Shown: positions 8,119-16,800 of the stretch, piece after piece
How the letters are laid out: each line of letters begins with the position of its first letter
How positions within the stretch are numbered: the first letter of the stretch is position 1
Assembly: GCA_964545715.1 (NCBI GenBank)
Contig: CAZJHX010000165.1
Coordinates: forward strand, 1-23,389
Length of the DNA stretch: 23,389 nt
From: CAZJHX01 sp964545715
GTDB lineage: Bacteria; Myxococcota_A; UBA9042; GCA-2863065
Direction of reading: 5' to 3'
Program-made: the position numbers and the translations under genes
The notes under the pieces: generated by a model
What the model was told of the DNA's origin: nothing
Seen by the model: only the letters and a program-made list of their open reading frames with translations
Databases searched by the model: none

Positions 8119-8519
8119 AGATCCTGCTCCCGTCGTAGGTAGAAGGGATACACCATGTTGTTGATCGAGTTGTCGTGAATCAGCTTGTAGCGGATGTCCA
8201 GCATCAACACGTTCTCGTTGTTGAAGTCGGGCGTCGATCGAATCGCGATGTCTCGGATCCGCGGCTCCAACTTCACCAGCGCCCGCTCCGCGTAATAGGA
8301 CACGCGCGAGGCCGTATTCGGGTTGTTCGGATGAAAGATGTAGTCGTGAAGCTTGCTGCCGAAGAGCGGCTCCATCACCCGCTCACCCAACGCCGTACCC
8401 AGGATCAGCTTGATGCTCTCTTCGATGTTTTCGTCATAGCTGGACATGGCGATACCGCCATTGCTCCCGATTCGCACCGGAAAGGACCAACCAACGCCGA
8501 GGAAGTTCTTCTTGGCCAT
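8115..8519 (-). CDS. gp25/GPW-like baseplate protein (Afp9-like)
   Basis: The 134-residue protein starts FLGVGWSFPVRIGSNGGIAMS, the standard opening of GPW/gp25 proteins. It continues with an I..SI.LIL.T..GERVMEPLFGS block, which contains the conserved ER and P.FG motifs. In contractile tails gp25 links the wedge to the first sheath ring. The length matches the family. The ATG at 8517-8519 is kept over the internal Met at residue 25 because the FLGxGWxFP segment belongs to the family core. It ends in a 4-bp overlap with the gpJ-like gene and follows the zinc-ribbon gene by 17 bp. Confidence 0.93.
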   Translation of the reverse strand: MAKKNFLGVGWSFPVRIGSNGGIAMSSYDENIEESIKLILGTALGERVMEPLFGSKLHDYIFHPNNPNTASRVSYYAERALVKLEPRIRDIAIRSTPDFNNENVLMLDIRYKLIHDNSINNMVYPFYLRREQDL

Positions 8520-8536
8520 TTAGTACTTAGGCGCCC

Positions 8537-8728
8537 TCACGCGAGCCGACCTTCGAAGAACTTGTGACAGCCGTCACACTCGAGGCGGACCTTGACGTCG
8601 GGCTCGACGTGCGCGGTCAACACGCCGTCGGTGCAGAACGGGCACTTGTGGCCTTCGGGCCGCCCGTTGATCACCTCTTCCAGAATGTCTTGAAGCGCAG
8701 ACAACGCGTCAATGTCGTAGTCGCTCAC
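8537..8728 (-). CDS. Small zinc-ribbon protein, CIS-linked
   Basis: This small protein of 63 residues has a short acidic N-terminal helix (DIDALSALQDILEEVI) followed by CPFC (29-32) and CDGC (51-54), two CxxC knuckles spaced as in a zinc ribbon. His28 precedes the first knuckle. It uses a GTG start (8726-8728) with no strong Shine-Dalgarno. It sits between the hub and gp25 genes, near where other CIS loci place a PAAR tip gene, but it has no PAAR-like sequence. It follows a possible promoter at 8762-8789. The function is unknown. It could be an assembly factor, a metal-binding structural part or a regulator. Confidence 0.75.
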   Translation of the reverse strand: MSDYDIDALSALQDILEEVINGRPEGHKCPFCTDGVLTAHVEPDVKVRLECDGCHKFFEGRLA

Positions 8729-8761
8729 GGCTGCTGTTTTGACCCCACGATTAGGCCAGCA

Positions 8762-8789
8762 ATCTTATAGGACTGCCTACCCTTGTCAA
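8762..8789 (-). promoter_or_regulatory. Possible internal sigma70-type promoter
   Basis: On the minus strand there is a perfect TTGACA (8784-8789), then a 16-bp spacer and TAAGAT (8762-8767, four of six to TATAAT). An alternative TATAAG lies at 8764-8769 with a 14-bp spacer. It is about 34 bp before the GTG of the zinc-ribbon gene and could drive zinc ribbon, gp25, gpJ, gpI and later genes apart from the sheath/tube genes. It rests on sequence match only. Confidence 0.45.
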
Positions 8790-8800
8790 CAGCGTACGGA

Positions 8801-8814
8801 GGGCCATTGGGCCC
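8801..8814 (-). terminator. Hairpin just after the hub gene
   Basis: GGGCC, loop CAAT, GGCCC on the minus strand, starting within 5 bp of the hub stop codon, with partial outer pairing (CGG/CCG). No T run follows, so it may be a weak terminator, pause or mRNA-stabilising hairpin. Its place just before the possible promoter at 8762-8789 fits a boundary between two transcription units. Confidence 0.4.
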
Positions 8815-8818
8815 CGAA

Positions 8819-10015
8819 TTATTTGGCCGGTTTTGCGGCGTTGGAGCACCACTTGAAAGTGGTGATGTACGGACTGCCGGAGGAGGCTGAAATGGTGTGG
8901 GTGGCCTCGGTCACCAGGAACTTGCCGTTCACGCGGTCGGGGAAGTCGGCGAACTCGACGACGCAGCCCGGCACGATCTCCGGCCAGCCCATGCACTCGC
9001 ACTCGCCGGTCATGTAGCGAAGGCTGAAAGAGTCGAAGAGCCCCTGGGCGATCTTCTCGGCCTCTTCCTTGTCCTCGCAGAACTCCATGACGCGCTCGTA
9101 GATCGACCCACCGCCGCCCCAGTGGGCTTTGCCGGCGGCCTCCCAGCCGTACTCGAAGCCGCTGTTGGAGGACTTGCAGTCGATCTCTGGCGAGCAGGAC
9201 TCGATCTCGCCCACAAAGGCCTTCTTCTCTTTCGTATCCCAGCCGTGAACGCGCACTTTCGCGTATTGCGGGAAGGTGCTGATGGCGAAGCGCGATCGGA
9301 AGTGACGCAGCGGGTTGGCGCCCTGCGCCTTGGACAGATAGACCGTGCCGACCGGATTTTGTTTTGCGTCCAGCTTGCGGAAGGAGATCTTCTTGTCGTC
9401 CTGCTGCCCGGAGTCGCTGGCGCGCGCCAGGTTGGACCCGGCCCACTTGATAAAGTCGTAGTCGGTGGTCATCGCCTTGGGGATGTACCGGCTCTTGAAC
9501 TCCGTGGAGTCGACCTGATCGGCGCTCAGTCCGTCGGACTTGCAGCCCTCCTCGGCCTTGGAGTCCTTGATCACGTCGGTGACGAGATCCGAGATGACCT
9601 GGTCTTTGGTGATGCCGTCGCCCCACGTCCGCGCAGAAAAACCCCGCGTCAGCCGGTGGGAGTGGTCATAACCGCGCAGCGTGACGAACGAGCCGCTCTC
9701 CGACTCGAAGTCGACCTCGCTGTACACGATCTCGCCTTTGAAGATCGTCGTCTTGGGGTCGTTGCCGTAGCCAACGCCCAGCTCGATCGAGGCGCCCTCT
9801 TTCAACCAGTCAAAGACCGTGAGCTTGCCCTCGCGCGAGCCCATGAACTGCAGCGAGAACGCGTCGGGCGCATCCAGCCGCTGATCGATGGACATCGAGG
9901 TCACGAACGAGCCGTTCTTGATCTTCCAGGTGTCGGTGTTGGTCGCCTTGATCTCCTCCTGGCCGTCGATTTTGACGAGGAGGTTGCAGACTTCTGTATT
10001 TCTTGGCTTTGCCAT
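8819..10015 (-). CDS. Baseplate hub protein, gp27/gpD-like (Afp8-like without spike part)
   Basis: The 398-residue protein fits the phage late-control gpD / VgrG N-terminal (gp27-like) family. It has an early SFVTSMSIDQRLDAPDAFSL strand pair, IELGVGYG and FKGEIVYSEVDFE, VTLRGYDHSHRL and a late VEFADFPDRVNGKFLVTEATH segment. It stops at the end of the gp27-like part, with no OB fold, beta-helix or needle repeat visible, unlike fused Afp8/VgrG spikes. It resembles P2 gpD in length. The ATG at 10013-10015 has GAGGAG five bases upstream. It follows the LysM gene by 18 bp, and the two are probably co-transcribed. It would form the trimeric hub at the end of the tube. Confidence 0.88.
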   Translation of the reverse strand: MAKPRNTEVCNLLVKIDGQEEIKATNTDTWKIKNGSFVTSMSIDQRLDAPDAFSLQFMGSREGKLTVFDWLKEGASIELGVGYGNDPKTTIFKGEIVYSEVDFESESGSFVTLRGYDHSHRLTRGFSARTWGDGITKDQVISDLVTDVIKDSKAEEGCKSDGLSADQVDSTEFKSRYIPKAMTTDYDFIKWAGSNLARASDSGQQDDKKISFRKLDAKQNPVGTVYLSKAQGANPLRHFRSRFAISTFPQYAKVRVHGWDTKEKKAFVGEIESCSPEIDCKSSNSGFEYGWEAAGKAHWGGGGSIYERVMEFCEDKEEAEKIAQGLFDSFSLRYMTGECECMGWPEIVPGCVVEFADFPDRVNGKFLVTEATHTISASSGSPYITTFKWCSNAAKPAK

Positions 10016-10033
10016 TCGGGCTCCTCAGGCGAC

Positions 10034-10765
10034 CTAGGAAAGGATGGGCGGAACGATGAGCTTCATGCCGGGCTGAATCGCCAGCGGGTCGTCGATCTCG
10101 TTGGCGTTCGCGATCCGTCGCCACTCGCCCGGGTTGTCGTACTCGACCGCCGCGATGTCGGCCAGCGTGTCACCGCGCTTCACCACATGCAGCTTGGCGT
10201 GGTCGGGCGAGTGCTGCTCTTCCGCATCCTCGGGCCGCGGGCCCGTGTCCAGCGTCATGTTGACCTTGGCGCGACACGGTGTCCCGTCGTTCAGGAACAT
10301 GGTGTACTCGGTGTCCAGGCTCGCCAGCCAGCAGGTCAGGCGACGGTTGCCGCTGAACGACTCCGTGAACTTGCCCCAGGTGAAGACCAACTGACACGGC
10401 GCGTGCTTGCCCGGGTCGTAGCTGAGCATCTTCTCCAGCTTCTCGATGTACTCCTCGTACACGTTCTTGCTGGGCTTCTCTTCGTAGGTGTCGAAGATCA
10501 GGTTGTTGATGACCAGCTTGCTGTCTTTCAACGGCACGGCGCCCTGACGAGGACGCGTCCCCTCGGTACCGCCCGACGAGGTCTGGGTCGTCGACTGGTA
10601 GCGGTTGATCTTGATGGTCTCGGGGTTGAACTGGAAGACGAGCTTCAGTCCGTTGTACTCCGCGGCCATCTCGTCTTCGACTTCGAGCTCCGCTTTGGTC
10701 AGCTGACCACCGACGAACATGTCGATGCCGGAGGTCATCGCGCCTGTTAGTGTTCCAAAGCTCAT
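10034..10765 (-). CDS. CIS tube-type protein with C-terminal LysM (Afp7-like)
   Basis: The 243-residue protein has an N-terminal CIS-tube-type domain. It includes LVFQFNPETIKINR at about 42-55, a conserved signature of these proteins, and a beta-rich part containing CQLVFTWGKF. A LysM domain follows at about 193-240 (HVVKRGDTLADIAAVEY, then a PGMKLIVPP end). The arrangement matches Afp7/Pvc7 and phage gp53/gpX-like proteins that link hub and baseplate. A strong Shine-Dalgarno (AGAGGAG) lies about eight bases before the ATG at 10763-10765. It sits between the giant protein gene and the hub gene. Confidence 0.92.
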   Translation of the reverse strand: MSFGTLTGAMTSGIDMFVGGQLTKAELEVEDEMAAEYNGLKLVFQFNPETIKINRYQSTTQTSSGGTEGTRPRQGAVPLKDSKLVINNLIFDTYEEKPSKNVYEEYIEKLEKMLSYDPGKHAPCQLVFTWGKFTESFSGNRRLTCWLASLDTEYTMFLNDGTPCRAKVNMTLDTGPRPEDAEEQHSPDHAKLHVVKRGDTLADIAAVEYDNPGEWRRIANANEIDDPLAIQPGMKLIVPPILS

Positions 10766-10832
10766 CGTCGATACTCCTCTTGCCTGATGCTAACGCTGCT
10801 GCTGGTCTCTTCTTTATAACTCATTTGCTTGT

Positions 10833-13800
10833 TCATACGGTCCTGCCGTGGCGGTCGCGATCGAGCTGCCAACGCCGCCCAAGCCGCCGTGCGATCTGTG
10901 ACGCCAGGGCGTCGTAGTTGATCTTCTTGGCCTCGTGTTTGCTGTCGCCACCCGGGCCGACCGCCTCGCCGCCGCCGCCACCGCGTCCGCCGCCGACAGC
11001 TTCACCCTCGGGTTTGAGCTGCGCCTGCTGCGCCACGATCTTGACCGCCGGTGCGACCATCGCCATGTCTGTCGGCGCGACCGACGTAGGCCGCACCATC
11101 GTGTTGGCGAGCATGCCCAGGTCTGCCGTGTCCGGCGCCGCACGCGTCGCCCCGGTGTCGACCAGGCTCCAGTCGACCGACTGCATCTGATCGGGGGCTC
11201 GGCCGCCGCGGTCACGAGCGCTCGAGATGCGCGCATATGCTTCACGCGCCGCGCCAACCCGTCGCTCCAGCCGCTCGACCCGCTGGTCGCTCAGCGGCAC
11301 CCGGCGCGGTGACGCGTCGCCACCACCCCAGCCCGACTGCTGCAGCATCTCCAGCGTCTCCGCCGGCCAGCTGTCCACGCCCGGGAAGACCTCCTGGCCC
11401 GCGCCGTCCGGCACGTTGGCCGCCGCCAGCTGTGCCAGCTGACGCAGCACACCCGCATCCAGACCGGCAAACGCGCCGTTGGCCCGGTCGAGCACGCCAT
11501 GGACCATGTCCAGACCGCCGCCCAGGAACTGCAGGATGTTGCGCGAGGTCGGCAGCGAGCGGATGACCTGCTCGAAGCCCGCCGCGCCCAGCGACGCAAA
11601 ACCGCGAACGCCGTCCGCAGTTGGGGCCGAAGACGAGGTGCCGCGTGTGTCCGACGTGCGCAACGCGCCGCCGATCGGGCCGCGGTCCGCCATGCCCGCG
11701 CCAGCTCCGCCGGCCGAGCCGACGTCCAGCGCCGCGCGATCGGTGAGAGCCTGCAGCAGCGGTGCTGACAGTGCGTCCAATCCGGACGTGGAGCCCGGCA
11801 TCCCCGGCAGCCCACTGCCGCGCGCCGTACGCTTGCCGCGTGTCGAAGCGGTCGACGCCTCCCACGGAGCCGCGGCGCCGCTCATGCGATCCGCGAGACC
11901 CGGCTCGTTGGCTACGGCCATGAGAGGCAGTGCATCGCCGTCCCAGCCCATCGCTGCGCCATCGCTCAGCGAGGTGGTGGCCACGCGTCCGCCGCTCAGC
12001 GACGTCGCCACCGCGCCCGCGACGCGGTCCACGAAGGACTCGATGTCAGGAGCGGTCGTGACCAGGCTCGCATCCAGCGCTCCGGCAGGTCCGGCCGCTG
12101 CCGCTGCCGCTGCCGAAGTCTGCGCGTCTGTTGTGGCTTGCTGACCCGCCGCGCTGCGCGCCTCGACAGCCTGCGCCATCGCGGTCGTACGCTCTGCCAG
12201 CGACGCCTTTCGTCGGGCCTCAACCCGCTTTGCCCGCTGCTCGGCCCGCGCCGCACGCGCTGCCGTGGTCGGGGCGCCCGTGGCGGTCGCTCTTCGCGCT
12301 GCGGCCGTCGCGCCGGCGGCCACCGACGGCTTGCCTGCCGTGCCGGTCGACGCCTGAATCGCCAGCAGCTCACCCATCTCGGCCCCGTAGGCCAGGGCGC
12401 TCATGCGCGAGGCGTCGGAGTCACCGCGCTGCTGCAGCATGGTGCGCAGCATGTCCGCGGCACCGGTCTGCAGCATGCGCGACGGCGCGAAGTCGCCCCA
12501 GTACGCGTCCTGCTCGACCGTGAGCTCGGAGCCGCCCAGGGCGGCGTTGCCCGTCAGACGCGAGACCACCTGGGCCAGGCGCTGCGACAGCTGAGTTGCC
12601 GCCTCGGCTCCGGCGCCCGCGCCGACCGCGCCTTCGGTGACCGCGCGAACGATCTCGGCGTCGGAGAGGGTACCCGCTGTGGTGGAAACCGCTGCATCGG
12701 CGTGGCTGGTGGCGATATCCGTCGCCCCGTCGCGCAGGAGACTGCCGGCTGTGGCGGCCCCACCCGCGGCGGCCGGACGCCCGGCAGCGCTCTCGTCAAG
12801 GACGCGCAGCAGCTCTGGCGTGTCGACGCCAAGTGCCGCCAGCTGATGCAGGATTGCGGTGCGTGCGCCCGGCGCGGTCGGATCCGACACCGTCGCCAGC
12901 CGGGCCAGCAGACCCGCCGTGTCTGTGCCACCGGCGGTCATGCCGACCGCAGAGCGACCCTGGCGCGCCAGCATCTCGCGGACCATCGGGGGCAGCATCG
13001 CCAGCTCGGCCTCAGTAGCCGACGAGACCAGCGCCGCAGCTGAGCGGCTCGCACCGGCCGGCACGTCCACGCGCGCGGTCACAGCGCCGCTGTCCATCGG
13101 GCTGATCGCCAGCGCCGGGAAGCCGCTCTCGACCTGGCTTGCGCCGGTGATGACCGACTTGCTCTGACCGGTCACGATGCCGTCCGAGGACAGACCGGCC
13201 AGGCGTGCTGCCTGCTGCTGCGCCTCACCGCTCATCGCGACGCCCGCGAGCGCCGCCACCTGCGCACCCATGCGTGCGGCGCCTGCGGGCCGCATCGTGG
13301 CGGCGCGCTCGGCCGCTTTGGTTGCGGGCACGGACCGGACGACTCGGCCGTCGCGGACCTCGACGTGACCACCGGCCACGTCTGTGGGCGCACCCTGGTC
13401 GACGTCACCGCGCAGGAACGCGGTCTCGGCGTCGTAGCTGAACTGATAGAAGAGCGGGTCTGACGCGCTGATCGCGACGCCCGGGACCTGCAGCCCCTCG
13501 GTGCCCGCGGCCAGGGCGGCCTGCACCTGAGATGCCAGCGCGGGGGTGAAGCCCTCACCGACACGCTGCGTAGTGAGCCGGCTGACGATCCCGTCGGCCG
13601 TACGCAGGACTGAGCGTGGCGGACCTGCGATGCCGGCGGTCGCCGCGGCGTGTGCCTGCGGACCGTCGGTCGGGATGGCGATGCCGCGTCCGCCGATGAT
13701 GCCGGCGGCGGTCGCCTCGGCGGTCGTGAGACCAGCGGCGCGGGCCACCTGGGTCAGCGTGAAGCCGCCTGCCTGAGCCGCACTGGTCAACTGAGCGAAG

Positions 13801-16800
13801 CGCTCGGCGCGGGCGGACGGTGTCAGCGATGTGTCGCCCATCGCGGTCAGGGTCGCCTGGAACTGCGACCGTAGCGTCTGCGAGACCTGGGTGCCGGCAC
13901 TGGCCTCGGTGGCCAACGCCGCGTCGATCTGCGTGCGCGTCTCGGGAGTCAGGGTCTCGTCGCCGGCGGCGACCAGCGCCGCGTCCAGTTCGAAGCGAGC
14001 GGAGGTGGTGAGCGCGTCGCCGCTCATGCGGGACATCGCCGCGCGAAGCTGCGCACGCGAGGACGCGGTCAACGCGCCGCCGGATGCCAGGCTCTGGCGC
14101 AGCTGAGACACGGCGAGCGTGGTGAGCTCCACCGAGCTGGCCGACGACATCGCGCCGGAAGCGGCTTTCAGCGCCCCGAGCAGCTGCTCGCGTCCGGCGC
14201 CGGTCAGTGACCCGGCCCGAAGCTGAGCGGCTAGAGTTGGTCGCGTCGTGGCGGGCGCTGCGGCCAGCGTGCGGGTGGCTACGCTGTCGAAAGAGGCTGG
14301 ACCGGGCTGAGCCGCGGTCTGTGCGGTCGTCGCGTCGAAGCGTCCCGGTGTCTGACGAGCGCCGATGACCGGCAGCGGGGCACCGGAGACTGCGGCCTGC
14401 GCAGCCTGGCCGGGGGCAGTCCGCTGAGCGGCTGTGGTCAGGGTCTGGGTCTGGGTCTGGGTCTGCTTTTGAGCGACGCTGGTGCGCTGCAGTGCGGCGG
14501 CCAGGCGGGCGGCCGAGCTGAGCGGCATGCTCACCGAGCTCAGCGCTGCGCTGACACCACTGGACATCTTCTTGGCGCGTGCTGCCCGACGGGACGTCGG
14601 CTGCTTGAGTCCGGCTTCGGCCGGAGCGGCGGCCTCCTCGGCCAGCTGCAGGTAGAGCACCGGATCGTCCATCGGGATGCCCAGCGAGCCGTAGCCCTGC
14701 CGGACCTCGCCCGAGATCGTGACGGGAGCCTCGACCGGACGGACCAGCTGGCCCGCACCCTCGCTGCCGGCCAGCTGTGACGCGGCGAACATCTCGGGGC
14801 CGGTGGAGGTGACGCCGATACGCGCCTGACCTCGGCCCAGCATGCCGGTGAAGTGCGATGCGCCGATGGCTGCGGTGGACCCGCCTGCCAGCGACGGCGC
14901 CTGCAGCGCAGCAAACGCCGCGGCCTCGGGAGAGTTGAAGACAAACGCGCCCGCGGCGGCGCCTGCGATCGAGGCCGCGCTGAGGGCGGCGGCGTGCTGC
15001 GTGGACATGGCGCTGTCACGGCGCGCGGTTGCGAGGCGTGCGGCCGGCACGAGCGTGTCCAGACGCATCGACGGGGTCGTGGCCTGGCCGCCGATGAGGC
15101 TGGTCAGGTCGGTCCGGCGGGCTGCGCCGGGCAGCTGTGCGCCGGCGATTTCCGTGGCGCCGGCGATTTCCGCGGCGCGGGTGAGCGGTGCGGCAGCGGC
15201 GGACAGCGCGGTGAAGCGGCTGCCCGAAGACGCCATGCCCGCCTGAACGGAGTCACCGCGTACGGCAGCGCTGATACCGGAAGGACGCTGAGCGCTGGAG
15301 CGCGCGCGCTGAACCACCCCGGCAGCGGGGGCCGTCGCTTGCTGAGCGGCGGCGAAGCGAGCGACTGTTCTTGCGAGCGTGGCGGGATCCATCCCGGCAA
15401 GCTCGGCCACAGGGGCCACGACCGGACCCACGGCGCCGAGCGCGCCGGCGCTGGCCACGACCGATCGAGCGGATGCTGCGTCGGTGCCCGGCGCGCGCCC
15501 CGGGCGCCGGGGCCCCCGGGCGGCCCGGGCGCGGGGGTTGGCCACGACCGTTCGAGCGGATGCGGGGGGGGTGCGGGTCGCGGTCCCGGCGATGGTGGCC
15601 GCAGCGTCGACGGTGGGCGTACTGAATGCGCTGGGCGTCGCGGCAGCCCGTGCTGCCTGAGCCGCCAGTGCCGGGGCCGGCATGGCGCGCGCGATCAACT
15701 GCGCTGTCGCCGTGCGGCTGTCGACCTTCTTGCCTTTGCGCTTAGGCGACGCCGTCTCAACGGCTGCGTCCAGGATCGGCGAGCCCTCGTCGGGAGACTC
15801 GATCCAGGTGTGTTCGGCCGCATCGTAAAGCAGCTCGTGGTAACCGATCGTGGGCTCGGCATCGGCCGCGGCGGCCTCCGCCTGGGTGGGACCGTTCAGC
15901 GAGACGATTCGCAGCGCCCGATCCATGCGGGCTGACGAGAAGACGCCGCCGATGCGCGGCCCAGTGGAGCCACCCGCAGCGGCGCCACCGGACACGGCGG
16001 TCGCGGAGGGGCCGGCGATGTCGCCGAACGCGGCTTGAGCGATCTGCATCGCGCCCGTGAGCGCGGGCAGCTGGCGGCCGGAGATGCTGAGGCCGTCCAG
16101 CAGGATCTGTGTTTGGGATGCACCGAGAACCCGATCTCCCGGCACGGTATCGGGGGCGGCGCCTGTGGCGTGCTGTGCGGCAAGCGCCAGATCGGCGTCG
16201 GCGCCCGACGGCTGCCAGGTGTCGCCCAGGAGCATCGGCATCGCGTCTGCGTCCAGAGCGTCGAAGCTCATGGGAGCCCACACCGGCGAGGTGCCGGCGA
16301 TCGTTGGCTGGCCGACGGCCGGACCGGTCAGACGCTCGTTGCGCGTCAGCATGTTGGCGGCGCGCGCCATGGCGGCCCGGCGTGCGGGGCGGGTGACCGA
16401 CAGCATGCGGCCCGCGTTGCGCTGAGGCCGGGTCAGCAGTGTGGTGCCGGCGCGGCCCATGGAGGCCGGGTAGGCGTTGGCGTATGCGGGATCCGCGTAG
16501 GTCTCTGCGGCGGAAGGGAGATCCGCCAGCCCCTGATCCACGACACCCCGATCCACCCCGGCCCCATCCACCAGAGAGCGCGAGGTCTGGAGCAGCTCGC
16601 CGAGTGGGTGGGATGTGGCCAACTGACCGGCGCGCGTGTGGCGTGCGCGTGCCTGGGCGGCCCGTGCGGCACGGGAGCGAGGTGCTCGCGCGGCCGCTTT
16701 CTTGTCGCGCGCAAACATGCTGCCGCGGCGTCGTTCCTGGATCTCCTCGCGGAACTCCTGGTCCTCGAAGTAGTCGTCGTCGTCGAGGACGAGACTCTCG

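Noticed and set aside
6004..8142. A 712-codon open frame on the plus strand
   Set aside because: It lies wholly opposite the clearly recognised gpJ-like gene, is rich in Arg, Leu, Val and His, and shows no family pattern.
8897..10750. A 617-codon open frame on the plus strand
   Set aside because: Antisense to the hub and LysM genes, both of which are recognised on the minus strand with good Shine-Dalgarno sequences.
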